Source of the DNA: Mesaphorura yosii
Taxonomy: Eukaryota; Arthropoda; Collembola; Poduromorpha; Tullbergiidae
Direction of reading: 5' to 3'
Assembly: GCA_009869945.1 (NCBI GenBank)
Contig: WIXG01000409.1
Span: 1 to 62,152 of the forward strand
Length of the DNA: 62,152 bases
The notes under the pieces were generated by a model, which did no database searches, was not told the DNA's origin, and saw only the letters and a program-made list of their open reading frames with translations. The position numbers and the translations under genes were made by a program. Of this stretch, positions 35,801-48,600 are shown one piece after another; the first letter of the stretch is position 1, and the number at the start of each line of letters is the position of its first letter.

Positions 35801-37500
35801 ATGAGAAAGTTCGCCCAGTTTCTGGTTTACTTCTCGGCTTGGTGCGCCCTGTCGATCATTTTTGTGCTCGCGACTCCGTTTGTCGTATTATTCATCGTGC
35901 ACCGGCTGATTGCAGATGGATTGGTCGGGATCAGAAGAGCAGTGACCAGCACGAGTACAATCGTGTCACCGGTGTTCGGGCTTGACGTCGGATTCGGAAA
36001 CGACGATTTCTTTAACTCGCCGAAAGGAGCAATTGGATTCATGAGCTTGTTCGACGACCCACTCAATCCTGCCCAGGTTGAGATGCAGATAACGAAACTC
36101 TTGACCAACACGGCTCTGAAACAGAAATACGACTCTGAGCGGCTCAGTTCACTGACTCCAACCAAAGCGTTTGGGTACTCTTATTGGAAACATGCAGCTG
36201 AATTCAGCGCCAAGGAACACTTGCACTTGCTGGAGCCTGAAAGACCGCTGAGTAGATGTGATCTGAACGGCATCATTTCAAAATGGATCGAAACACCGTT
36301 CAAACGAGATCGGCCACTTTGGGACATTTTATTGATACCTTTTTATCAGGGCGATCAGGAGTGTGCCGTAATGCAATCGGTACTTGCAGTCAGAATCCAC
36401 CATCTTGTTGGTGACGGATATTCGTTGCGTGAGTTTATAGAGAACTTATTCGAAGTGGACAGTGACAATGATTGCATCAGTCGCTACGCAAATGCGCCTT
36501 CAACCGACAAAAGCGTCAGAAGTCAGGGCTCAGCAATGTCAGAATCTGCAAAGCAATCTCAGGATCAAAGCCTACTACGCTTTGCCAGTCAAATTTTCAT
36601 GGCTCCATTCATCTTCTTCAAATTCGTTCATGATTTCTTCTTCTACCGCGATTCTCTGATGACCGATATCAAATTGCATCAGACAGATCAAATATTTGTG
36701 TCCACATCATTCGCATTGGCTGAATTGAAGGGGTTACGGGCGGATGTGCAAGACTTATTGATGAATAACCCCGCTCCAGCTTCAGCAGATGGCCAGACCA
36801 TTAAATTTTCGTTGGGCAGCTTGATTCTATACTTATTCGGAAATGCGCTCACACGTTTTTGGCTCGAGCACAGACGACTTGAGTGCAAGGACCTGCCTTC
36901 ACATGTCAAGGTCGCTGGATCACTTCCGATTGACAACGAGTCGCATCCAATCGGCACAATTTGCAATCATTGGCAAGTTTAATCTTAAACTGACTTACTA
37001 CACCTGCAACTACAAATAAGCTTCTTCTTTGCAGGACGCATGCAATCTTTGAAATGCCATGTGGAAATTCAAACCAGCTCACGAGCTTGAAATCTGTGGC
37101 CGAAAACTATCGTTCTGTTCTTGAGTCTGGATTGCCCCAGATCCACACAGCAATCACAAAACGTCATCATATCATACCCAATATGGTCTGGAAACATTTG
37201 GCTGAAGGGCAGATTGGAACCTCCATCGGATTTGTGAACCTTCCCGGACCGCCCGTAGGTGTTCACATTGAATTTTGTGGAGCCAAACTCGTGCAGGTCG
37301 TGCCAGTCGCCGGTCGTCAATGGAAGAATGCTGGAATGACAATTGCAGCGTACTCATACAATAACAGACTCAGTATTAGCGTGCTCGCCTGTAAGGACAT
37401 TATCAAGGATGCAGATGAAGGCGAAATACTGCTCGATCAGTACTTTCAGCAGGAGCTAAAGAAATTGCGTAATTCCTTATCAAAATTCGTTGCAAGATAA
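35801..37500 (+). CDS. Wax ester synthase/DGAT (WSD)-type acyltransferase
   Basis: Two exons, 35801-36972 and 37035-37500, give 545 residues. The start is the ATG at 35801; the frame is open further upstream only through a TTG. A hydrophobic N-terminal segment (about 5-32) should anchor it in the ER. The catalytic motif HHxxxDG of the WS/DGAT family is HHLVGDG (200-206). The C-terminal half carries VAGSLPID and SIGFVNLPGPPVGV, typical of the WSD C-terminal domain. Such enzymes join fatty acyl-CoA to fatty alcohols or diacylglycerol, making wax esters or triacylglycerol; in arthropods they are candidates for cuticular lipid synthesis. The intron (36973-37034) starts with GCAAGT rather than GT: only this donor restores W at the junction and keeps the frame, so it is a probable GC-AG intron. 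The exact substrate cannot be told. Confidence 0.88.
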
Positions 37501-39618
37501 AAATGGTGTTCGCCCGCAGGATCAGGCCTTATTTGTATCTTGACCTTTATCTGGGCTTGGTTCTATTGTTCTCATTTTGCTGCTTCTTAACACTTGGCAC
37601 TTAAACTCGAGACAACAGACTGGTATCTTCATTTTCATCCTCGTCTTCTTCGACAATCCTCCAGCTGGCAATTATAATTCCAATGCTACGTGCCTCAGTA
37701 CAAAATTTTATCGAGAGATGTTCATAGCCGTGAATCCTTTGTAAATATTTAACTCCTTCTTCATGGCTAATTCGTTTGTCGCTCGGAGATTTGGGGGGGG
37801 GGGCAACCTACGCTGCATCGTTACTCCACCCGCGCCTGCGCTGGCATGATAAACTTTGCTGGAATCATGAAAATTGTGAAGTACTGAATCGTACGAGCAT
37901 TACTTGACGCATCTAGACTTCGAGGTTCGGTCGACGATTGCGGTGTTCGAGTTGAGTTCCACGGTGAGGAACATGACCGAAATTGGGGAGCTGTAGCTAG
38001 TTTGCATGCACGACCTGGGCCAGGACCTGTTCCAGGAGCCATGGGTTGACGCACGACTGGAGGAAATCGTGCCTGGAAATTAATTCATAACTGCAAATTT
38101 TTCGCAATTCTATTTGTGTAAATGTGGGGTTGGAGCTTAGGACCTTACGCATCGAGATAAACGGCATGCTACAAAGTAAGAGTCCAGGAAACCGGTCAAT
38201 GTTCTGAATTGTGGCCGAATCTTCTATTTTTAGCCCAAAATATGGAAATTCTTGAGAATAATCACAAGTTTGACAGCAAATTCTTCAGTTTCTCCTTACC
38301 GATACTCAAATGTTATGACATTCGCCATGTGCTATTAAGAAAGTGCGCCTTGTGCAAAGAATTATAAAAAATATTAGCAAATGAACACTAATTACCGGAA
38401 TAAATCCCGTCATTTCCTTTTTCATGCACGAGTGCAAGGTGCAGATGCAGTTGCTGCAGATTTTAACCAGACAAGTAACCATTTATGAAAGTGCAATGAA
38501 CAATAATTCGATAACACGGCTCAGGTACAAAGTCCCATCAAACACAAAGATGATGTCTGCTGCTAGCGCAGACATTATTTAATCGCATTATGCACCACAA
38601 CCCTCATTAACCACATTCGTATTCGTCTCATGAAATTCGTGCGAAGCAATAAACAATGATGGGATTATCCAACTTTTCACTTATGACTTGAGCAAGTGAC
38701 AGCCGTGTATTGCTTTTCGTCGTACTCTGTTCGTGTCAATGTATTAAGAGTGTCTTTTCATCCGGATACGGATTACAGTCTTCCGAGCTTTTTACTGCAT
38801 TTCATTACTGTAATTGTCATCCCTGGCCATGAATGAATACTAGCCTCAAGGAAGGGCATTCCGCCCTGACTTTGTCACAGGCTCGTACACTAGAATTATA
38901 AAAGTAGATTTGTAAGCATGTAGCATGTAGCATGTAACGGTTGATGTTGATGAAAGTTTCTGTAACTGACTCCTTGACCATTTGCGTTACTGAACGAGCT
39001 ACAGAAGAAAAGTCAAAACCTGCTGCCAGCTTGCCAAAAATGTGCAAATGCCCAAGAGTGCTTGAATAATCACAATAAAAAGTGGAAAGGAGACGACGGG
39101 CATGTGGTTGGGCAACTTTGTACCTGTTTTAATAACCCACAGCCATTCGCAGCTTACGAGCTTGACCGTTTCTGACAAAGCAGCCTGCAGTACAACAATT
39201 ATTGCAATGTACAGTTAGCCTCTGTTGCAAAATGAATTTATTGGAAGAAAACCCCATACGACAACAACAACAATGCAATGGCCCAACAATGCACAGTTCA
39301 AGTACGTGATTGCAAAATTTTCACGATCTCTATTGCCTAAACGGCCCAGCACACAGTTTCGAAAGGTGAGACTTGTGCTGTGTCAGACGAATGCGAGTTG
39401 CGAAGATGTGTTTGAGCAACTTTTTCTGATCTGAAGAAACCCAAACCCACTCCCCAGCCCAGTTTCGTTTCGCCAGTGAAGTGAATCACATATGGTCGCA
39501 AGTTTGTGAAATTATCAATGTAATTGTCACCAAGTGCATGAGAATTGTGACACTCAGCCTCCTGGAAGGCTGACCACAGACACCATAAACGAGAGACCGG
39601 AACAAGTTTCGTTTGAAA
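37501..39618. other. Intergenic region with no supported gene
   Basis: This 2.1-kb gap lies between the acyltransferase and the first P450. It contains a run of about 11 G at 37791-37802, a GCATGTA triplet repeat near 38918-38938, and a proline-rich open frame on the minus strand (37821-38054) that I do not trust. The last few hundred bases should hold the P450 promoter. Confidence 0.6.
38918..38938. repeat. GCATGTA-type 7-bp tandem repeat
   Basis: Three head-to-tail copies of a 7-base unit (GCATGTA) lie in the intergenic region before the first P450. Slippage is the likely origin. Confidence 0.75.
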
Positions 39619-42092
39619 ATGCTGGACCTCATCACGAGCTACGTGTCGGACCATTTCGACATTGTGTTCTTCGGAATTATTACGCTGATTGTGCTCGGCG
39701 CGGCAATACTCGACATCCGAGACAAAAACTACCCGCCGGGCCCTCTCGGACTTCCCTTCTTCGGATACATTCCGCTCCTCAACACGAAAGCGCCGTATCT
39801 GACGTTGTGTGAGCTCGCTCAGCAGTATGGCCGTGTGTTTAGTGTGTACTTTGGATCTGTTAACGCCGTCATTGTGGCGGACGCCAAACTAATGCGCGAA
39901 GCACTGAATCAGGAGGAGTTTAACAAACGGGCCCCGCTTCTCGTCAATCATGGAATCATGAAGGGAAATGGTAAGCAGGCGCAGAAACTCGTAGGAGTAT
40001 TGGAGAAAGTGTCTGCAAATATTTGCAAATTACTTCAAGAGTAACAAAACGAGACGAGAAAAATGCGGAAACGCCTTGTAGCTTTATTCACTGCTCGTTC
40101 ATCGCTCCCATTGCGTCTCATTCTCGAGCCTCGAGACAACAAAGCGAGAATCCTGATTGCGAGACACTTATATACTTTTTGAACACCCAACATCCAACCA
40201 AACCCGAATTTCAAGTATACAATTCCCTTTTAGTGAATGAATGGGTGAAGCGAAGCTTATAAAGATGAGGACTTTTGCATGTTTCATGTTATTACTATTA
40301 TCACCCCTAAACAAGATGAAGTTGTGATGTAGAGACTTGATAAGCCAAATCAAGCAAAGCGCAATGCAAACATTATTGTTTTAATGGTTAACAGTGTGAT
40401 GGCTGAGATTTTGTTTTTTTTACTGTTTGTCTTCCGTATGCCAGTTGATTGACTTGATTTTGATTCCTTCCAGGAATTTCTGGAGCCGAAGGAGAAAAAT
40501 GGCAGGAGCACCGGGATTTTGTGATGAGGGTGTTTAGAGAACTCGGAGCTCCTCAGGGTGGCGGCAGGAAGAACGTGGTAGAGTCTTACATCCAGCAGCA
40601 TGTGGTCGACTTCCTCAACGTAAGCATACCGTCGAAATAGATTGCAACCGCCTGTACGCATATTGCGTTGTTCTGACTGGGAATTTTATCCGTTCCAGGA
40701 TTTGAAGAAATCCAGCGTCACCGCAGTGGACATCGTTCCGGCTCTGACAAGTAACGTCGGCCTTGCCCTGACCGACATGATGCTAGGAAAGCAGTTCAGC
40801 AAGACAGACGCTGAATTCAAAGACATTGTTGAGACCATGGACGTTGCTTCACAAGTCTCGAGTGTGTCCGGGGCCATTAATTACGTGCCATGGATCAGGC
40901 AAGAATTCTTATCTCAATTCCTCCTTATTTTCCTTTCTGAACCACAGAATTATGTTTACAGGAATTTCTCAACTGCTGGAACTACGCTGAAGGCGTACAA
41001 GAATAGCCTGGAGAGAAATCACACCACATTCCAGGCGCTTCTGGATAAACAAATGAAGTCCGTTGGATCAGCCAATAATAATATTCGATCTGTACTGGAG
41101 GCTTATGCCGTCGAGGTATTCGATTGCGATGATGGCAGTTCATTGTACTTTCAGTACTAGATAGAGGAATGAGTGTACAAATGAACTATTTAGCTCGCCA
41201 GACGAGAGGCGGACAAAGTTGGAACATTTACAACTGAGCAAATTCAGTACGTGCTGTCCGACCTAATTGGATCTGGTTGGGAAACGTCAATAACCACGTT
41301 GAAATGGCTGTACCTCTACATGGCGATGTATCCGGACATTCAGGTAATAAGTTCTAAATCTTATCCACAGAATTAAGAGGTCACCATCTAATTTGACATC
41401 TGATTTAACGATTCATTCCAGGAAAACGTTGTAAACGAAATCAAGCAAGTGGTCGACAGAAACGGACAGGTGACTCTAACACACTTCGAGGGGCTGCCAT
41501 ACACTCAGGCCACGATAATGGAGATTTGGAGACACAGGAGCATTATTCCATTAGGTATTCCACGTGCTACCCACCAAGTAAGTTACTTAACTTCACTTTC
41601 GATGCACAAGTACAGAATAGAAACAGTGCTATTGTTTTACCTGTGTAGGATACAAAAATTGGAGACCACTTGATTCCAAAGGGCTCGATGATCGTACCAC
41701 TCCTTTGGGCAATTAATCACGACACTCGGTTGTGGGAGAAACCAGACGTATTTTGCCCTGAACGATTCTTAAACGAAGATGGCTCCGTTTACCGAAACCC
41801 GAATCTGTACCCATTCCAATGTGGTAAGCAAATGTGATCCCGATACCCGCCATTAAGCGTAATTAAATAGTCATACTCAAGCCCGTAATTGCCCATGCCT
41901 GATACAGGGAGCCGTGCCTGTGTAGGGGACAACATTGGCAAATGGATAGTGGAGCTGTTCTTTGCAAACACTGTAAACCAGCTGAAAATCTCTCTGCCTA
42001 AAGGATACCACTACAATATCGAAGATGCGCCTGATTGTGGACTGACTCTGGTTCCTACTCCCTACCAATTGCATCTAGAAAGTCGGCATTGA
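39619..42092 (+). CDS. Cytochrome P450, probably CYP2 clan, microsomal
   Basis: Eight exons, 39619-39970, 40474-40619, 40699-40898, 40962-41115, 41194-41343, 41422-41577, 41649-41823 and 41908-42092, encode 505 residues, the normal P450 length. There is an N-terminal signal anchor (about 12-32), then the proline hinge YPPGPLGLPFFGYIP. The I-helix oxygen-binding motif is SGWETS (311-316), the K-helix ExxR is E368-R371, and the heme loop is FQCGSRACVG with ligand C449. The CYP2-clan call rests on the hinge and overall pattern. It would oxidise a lipophilic substrate in the ER using P450 reductase; the substrate is unknown. The intron 40899-40961 starts with GCAAGA and is 63 nt long without a stop, so reading through would insert 21 residues after the PWIR segment. 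Splicing removes residues that do not fit the family. Confidence 0.93.
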
Positions 42093-42980
42093 ATTCGCAC
42101 TCAGTCGTCAATAGAATTGACTGCTTTTCATTTGTATGATCTATTACATTGAATAATAAATACTCTTATGTCTATCATTTCATAATGGTGTTTGACGTAT
42201 TAGCAAACATTTACAATGGCCTGAAATACGTAAAGTTGCAGCAACAAATTTTCGTGACCTTCGACCTTTCACCCGGGGCAGGGGCATTTTCGCGCGTCGG
42301 GAATCACTGGAAAATCGTTGATTGGAAAATTGGGAAAGCCTTCCACTTTTCAATTTCCAATTTCCAGAGCAGAATATATTATGCGTCATATAATTGATTC
42401 AAGAAGTCGAACCACGCCCTTCAGCGCCAAGTTCATGTAACAGGAAAAATCAGAAAGACTGAGAGAAAGGTGCAGAATAAAATGGTACTCAGCATACAGA
42501 GTGGCATGTGGCACTTCATCATTTAGCACATTTTTATTAATTTTAAATGAATAATAAGAGCATTTACACTGAAAGACCATTCCAGTTAGTCGGGAGTACA
42601 AAGTTAGAAAGTTACTGTTAAAAACTAAATATGCTCAAATACCTAGTTTGAATATTTCTATATTCCATAATCCTAGTAAAGAACTTCATCTTCGAAGGTG
42701 TTTTTGCACTCCGGCGAGTAGCCATGCGACCCTGGACCCTGTTATGGCATGGCAGTTAGCTTTGTTTCTGCAAAACAGATGAAATTCGTGACTTCGGATG
42801 GTTGATGTGTCAATTGTCAAGGAGTGAGAATGAGGAAGGAGTTTACCCGTCATTGTTTTCTAATCATTCATGGCTCTTTCTTCCATGCTCTGCATTTCCA
42901 GTCCTTCTGGTATGTCGATCTGGAGTATTTAAACAATTGCCTTTAAGGATTGGATTTCTACAGATTGAGGCTAATAATCT
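42093..42980. other. Intergenic region after the first P450
   Basis: AATAAA at 42155-42160 lies 63 bases after the P450 stop and is its likely polyadenylation signal. The remaining 0.8 kb up to the decayed coding region has no supported exon. Confidence 0.7.
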
Positions 42981-42984
42981 CTAC

Positions 42985-44010
42985 CTTGGCGGGGTACTCT
43001 CCTCGAGCTTGCGGTTGCAGAATGCGGCGACCAACCACACAAGCATTTTCGCCAAGACTGGTCTCCATCTGGTCGGCGAACTCTTCTTTCCAGTCAAACT
43101 AATTCTTGAACATGAACATCTGCCACACGGCGAAAGTTCGGCCGAAGGTGTCGCACATGTACTGCACCAAATCGCGGCCCATCCCGTGTAGCATGAACAT
43201 GATCATCGAATTCCGTTCAGAGTTAGGAGTCGGAATATCTTCGTACATAACTTCGCACTGCAGGAGCCATGCCACCTTCCCAATTTCTCGATTGCAGTGC
43301 AGTGACATGGAGAAAGTTGTAATTTCCCGTTCAAGGTCCAACGGATGCGAGAAGTTAATCCGTGCGAGGCGACTGGTTGTTCTAAGTTGTGTTCGGATAC
43401 ACACTGCCTGCCTGGAGTAGGCTTCGCAGTCAATCAGGCTGTAGCACAGGTTATAGCCGACTGGGAAACTGGGATCAAGCTCCCCGATCTCGTACCGCCT
43501 CACCACGTCCAATCTCCTCCTCGATCCAGCGACTCTCCACCGTGTCCATTGAGAACGCGTCCCAAATGCTGCGTATGAGGTGCACTGCGAACGTAGACCA
43601 GAGTCGGCATGCTTAGAGTTTGACCTGGACTGGCCATGTTCGTGAGTCGAGGCTTCTCATGTGTGCCGAGAATGCTTCGTAGAACTCGAACTCCATCTTG
43701 AAGTGTGCGTACTTGATGAGACCGTCGGAAGTTGGCGCCGAAATTTTTAGCGCGGCGAACCTTCGGATGAATTGAGCACTGATAGCTGAGTACACTTTCC
43801 CAGGGATGGCAGGAGACGCTGTAGGTACAGATGACGATTTTTCGTATATGAAAAGCCCGTGGAAGCTGCAGTCGACATCCTCGTCGATGTTTTTGCTTTT
43901 CTTCAGCAATCGGTTGATAATCATAGCAGCTTCGGCGCACTTTCGCTGAAACGACCGGAAGATAGGAGTCGGAATGGCCCAACCAATATTTAACGTGGGT
44001 TGGAACGGAT
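42985..44010 (-). pseudogene. Decayed coding region of unknown family
   Basis: Read on the minus strand from about 44009, a long open, protein-like frame (starting DPFQPTLNIGWAIPTPIF, later MIINRLLKKSKNIDED) runs to a TAA at 43612-43614. It stays protein-like in the same frame to about 43490, then the likely sense shifts frame near 43520 and continues 137 codons (beginning DVVRRYEIGEL) to a stop at 43099. Another open piece follows to about 42985. So at least two stops and one frameshift interrupt what looks like one coding region of about 340 codons. A good acceptor (TTCTATTCAG) precedes the first block. An alternative reading puts a 40-nt intron at 43582-43621 and makes one continuous frame across the first break, so a live gene is not excluded. 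I recognise no family and propose no function. Confidence 0.4.
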
Positions 44011-45670
44011 CCTGAATAGAAATTGTGTGTCCAACTCAAAGAGACGTTGTACTACTCCTGCATTTCTACCTCCAGCTGCTCTTTGTTGCTAGAGGCTGTA
44101 ATCGTTGTAAATTTTGACGACTCTCACCTCTGCGTTTGCGGAGAAGTGGCCGGTTCCTGCTTAACTTGTGTGGGTTTCTGTTATTCCTGCTTCCAAATTC
44201 CCATCGACCTGGGCTTTTCCTTTCTTTTCGTTGATTCTGGGCGAGTACTCGACCTCGAACTACCATTGATTGATGGACTGCTGCTTCTGCGTTTGCCGTA
44301 CATCTCTCGAGCATTTTCATTCCTATTTTCAACACCTGCCCACCCCTCTTGACCACCAATTTGGCCTTCGCGTTCATGCAATTTTGGAGTTCTTAAAAAC
44401 TGGAACTGGAGTCTTCTGAATCTTCCGACGGCGCATATCATTCTGATCATCTCGTGACGCAGTTGCCAGCTGCAGTGCTTGCTTGGCAGCGCACTCCTTC
44501 AAGAAGAGGAAACCTATTTACAAGATGGCGGTCAGGCCATTGCTTTTACCTACAAATTAGTGAGCCAGGCAGTAAAACGCGAATTTACATGAATCCTTTA
44601 GCCGTTGACTCTCTCTCAGACTACGCGATGCTATAAGGCAGTCACAGTCATTATTCATGCGCAGCAATGCTAGCTTGGATTCGGGTAAAAAGGATTGCAC
44701 GTTTCTCGGTTTTATGTGGGCTATTAGAATTTATTTCGTCAGGTCTTACAAGTACAAAAGAGCACAGACCCATGTCATCAGATCATGGTCAGAATGCATG
44801 TACATCAGACTATTACAAGCTACATCTAACATCCAGTGAGGCAACAAAATGGTCAAACACAACAATACAAATTGCAAATTGCAACTTCAACTACTTGACT
44901 AGACCCATACAGTAAAAATTAAATAATGAGCAGAAGCTTAGTATGCAACAATAAACTCGACGTAATAAATCGTAACAAAATAAAATGGTTAAATTATGAT
45001 GCAGTGTGGAGCGTACATTTTGGAAGAAATTCACGGTGGGCCAAACATGGTTTATGGAATTCTGAGTGCAGTACGTAACCGGTATATCACTCGACGAGAC
45101 GTCGTTTCTGGGATTCAGAGTTGCTCCGCTAATGCCCTTGTCAGGATTCATTGGCTGAATTTCTTCCAAACGTCGCCGTCATCAACAATTCAAGACAATG
45201 AAAACATCTCTTGACTAGGTTACATACACATCAACAACTAACAACAATTAAAAGTACTTAAGTCCTTAGGAGTACGGAGTTTGATGGCTTAGAAAGAGCT
45301 AAATAGAAGAAACGTTAGCCAAAATGGTCTACAATCTTTTTCTGGGATTTTAAAGCTTATTAATTTTTTCTAGGTTTGTGGCTTTAGTATTTGTGCTTCG
45401 CCTCTGCCGTCTTTCTCCATAAAGCTCGCATGGGTGTCATGGACTCGGATTTCCAACAGAGAGAAGTACGGTAAAATACGTAACTTGGGTTCTTGGCACT
45501 GGAAACTAATTTACAGTTACTGTACAATTGACAGGGTCGATCGGTCGTTAATGTCTTCATGGTTCTGTTTTGGTTAGTTAATGTGTAAACATTTCTTGGT
45601 AAGCAGCAGTGGTCATGACTATGTGGGCGGTGGTACTTGGTGCCTTGGCATTCGCATCTTTCGTGATCCT
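44011..45670. other. Intergenic region between remnant and second P450
   Basis: On the minus strand, 44128-44450 has a Ser/Arg/Lys-rich frame that may belong to the upstream part of the decayed coding region but carries its own stops. The rest, to 45670, is probably the 3' UTR and downstream flank of the minus-strand P450. No further gene was recognised. Confidence 0.5.
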
Positions 45671-48600
45671 TCAGCAAGCTGGAGCTGTCGGCGAGGGTGG
45701 ACGACTGATGTTCAGCTCGCCGTTCAATTCAATCTGCCTTGGTATCACACAAATCTGTAAATGAAAAATGATCAGATTAGTATTCAATTCACCAATTCGA
45801 GAGAAGGGAAGAATAGTAATTGTAACTTACGTTGCAATGATCAGGTGAGATGGTCACTCCAGGCACATTATCGCCCGCCATGCTCGGAAGAACCTCGCCT
45901 TTAGGAAGCTCGAGATTGTAAACGTGAAGCAGAGAGGCGAAGAAGAGAAATAACTCCATTCTGGCGAGGACATCACCGAGACACATGCGACGTCCAACTC
46001 CAAATGGCATAAAATACTCTGGCTTTCTAACCGAGCCATTTTCATCGAGGAAACGGGACGGATTGAATTTCTCAGGGTCTTCCCACAGTTCAGGGTCCAT
46101 GTGCACGGCATGAATGAGGGGAATGATGTGGGCGTCTTGGGGAATTGTGTAACCCTCAAGCTGAATTTGTCTGAAAGGTAGGAAAACATTGTTATTAGTA
46201 AACTGCGTTAATTGACCACTTCACATAAAACTGAAGTCTTAGGTCTTACTTATTTGCAGCGTGTGTGGTTCCCAGGGGCACGACGGTGGAACGCCGTAGG
46301 ATCTCAAGAATAGTCGCCTCGGTGTAAGGCAAGTAAGTCATGTCTTCGAGAGTCGGCAGCCGATTTCTTCCAACAACCTGTTCAGAACGACAGAAAAATT
46401 CGAAAGGTTAAAATTTGAACTTTCTTTTCAACAGAGCGAGCAGATTGATTCAAATCGCTGACTGGCGTGAGATAAGGAAACTGTGCTAACAACTTTAATA
46501 CTGTGGTTAAGGTAAGCCGAGCATTTCCTACTGGTTTCAAATCTGAACTTGTACGGTCAACTCTATACCGTATAAAACTGTACTAGATTAGCGGCGTTTC
46601 TCTGAGCTGTGCATGAAGACCGAAACCAGAAAGAAACTCGTGTCGAGTCAGACGTCACAGACAAGAACAGAAACGTGAATTCAAACGCGGTTTACCTGAT
46701 CGAGTTCATCTTGCACGTTCTTCATGATCTCTGGATGGTAAATCATGTAAATGATCGCCCACTGTAATGTCGTCTTAATTGTCTCCATTCCAGCACTGAA
46801 CAAGTCGCCGATGATTTGATAGATTTGACGATCTGGATCTTTCCCACCAAACAGAAACTCCTCACGACCCTCGCGCTTCGCCAAGTCAATCTCAAGCAAG
46901 TACGTATCGACCAAATCACGGATGTTGCCCGGGTCGAATGTGCGTTTATGCTCGTCGACGATTTCCTTGTAAAAGTTTTGCATCTCGGCACGATTCTAAA
47001 ATCCGAGTAAAATTTTTAGTTAAACATTTGCTTTCTTATCCCAGGGGGAACAAAAATGCTATTAATTCTCTTTTCTTCTTACCGATTGGATTTTTACATT
47101 CAAGTATTTGTATTTGTCCAAATTCTTCAGAGAAGGAAGGAAGTTTGACGCCTGCGTGTCGCACACCAGCTTGAAGCCTTCCTCAATCAGTCCAGCAAAT
47201 CTTTTGAATTTCTCGTCATCCGGAGTGAAACGGATGCTCATCAACATGGAGCAAATGACATTGCTCACGGAGAGAGCCAGCACCTGCGAAATATTTGTCG
47301 GCTTCCCCTTCTGCTTGGCCAAAATTTGGAGAAAAGACTCGACTTCGACCTGTTAGCCAATTAGTAAGTAAGTAAGTTAAATTCTGCTTCATATAAACTC
47401 GACTCGTTTCCGTCAATTAATTTACCATGATTCTGGCTTCCAGCTGTTCTTTCCCTGCTCCGGCTTGTTTCATCCCAAAAGCTCGAAGTCGTTCATGGAG
47501 AAAGCGTCGCTGATCCTTCCAAAGGTCGCCGTCAATATTTATGATGCCTGTAAACAGATTCGATTCATTAAGGTTAATTGTAAATTCATTTTCCATTGAC
47601 TCATGTCTCATCGCAGTCTCTCTTTCTCTGCTCGCAAGGCGTTCAGGCCGCGCACCGTACATGGGCATTGGAAAGGGTGACTTGACTTATGATTGCTGGA
47701 CTTTCTGAAAAGAGGGCGAAGGGAAATGACCTCAAGTGAACGTTCTTGCTCCAGATTCAGAAGATGCTCCAGGTTATGCGCAAAGGTAAAAAATGCGTGC
47801 GATCGGAGATGAACTTTTGTGCCGTGTCCTGGCCTCCCGCAGCGGGATGATTATTATGATTAATACGGAGAGGTGAAGGATAATGATGACGAGCGCATTC
47901 AAGATCATAAAAAGAGTCCGGACTGAAAAGAAAGAAAGACTGCCCTAGAGTATACGGTCGATTAGAGGGATTTACGATTTACAACTGTACAACAATTATT
48001 ACAAGTGGGCACTTGAAGGGAACGCTTTTCGTGAAACACTACCTTAAAACAATCGACCCTTTTTGTCTAGCCTGCGAGCTTGGAACCCATGCCAGTTATG
48101 CTCAAAGGGTCACTGCACCATTAATTTTTTTTCTCAATTCTCAGGTAATGGGTCCTCGCCTGTTTCAGAGAGCTGAAGATGGGCCGTTGAACCGAAGTCT
48201 TTTTCTGAACCGTGGCTACTTTTTTAACCTTTGCGTTCTAATTCCTTGCTGGACAAGTTATCCAGAAATTCAGAAACTGCAACTTGACACTTCTCAAGAA
48301 AACTCAACACGCTCAGCTCAAACTCGTCAGTCTTTTAAACGGAAATACGTACAAAAATTCTTAATTCTTCATGCACATCAGACAACGCAAAGTCTTACCG
48401 TTTTCTCAGTTCACATGCACTCAACTTTGTTCAACAATAGAAAAAGGCAGAAATGGTGAGCGGTAGCAGCAGCAAATGTTGTACGAGAATGGTTTGCACA
48501 TTACAGCGTATGACCTTGCTAGAGGCGTCTTGAAGTGGTGCTGCAGTTACCGTACTCTTCTTGTTTTGTATATACGAATACAATAAATGCCATAAAATTC

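Noticed and set aside
37791..37802. Run of about 11 G as a functional element
   Set aside because: A homopolymer run of this kind is most simply slippage or a sequencing artefact.
37821..38165. Possible two-exon minus-strand gene (proline-rich frame with a short upstream exon and donor/acceptor)
   Set aside because: The frame implied by the splice phase differs from the proline-rich frame, neither shows a family motif, and the piece is short.
45789..45831. Minus-strand P450 ending by read-through at 45789
   Set aside because: A consensus donor (GTAAGT) follows CAAC and the exon at 45754-45671 supplies the expected ICVIPR ending.
48013..48459. 148-codon plus-strand open frame inside the P450 first intron
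   Set aside because: No recognisable domain and no supporting signals; consistent with chance in a 2.6-kb intron.
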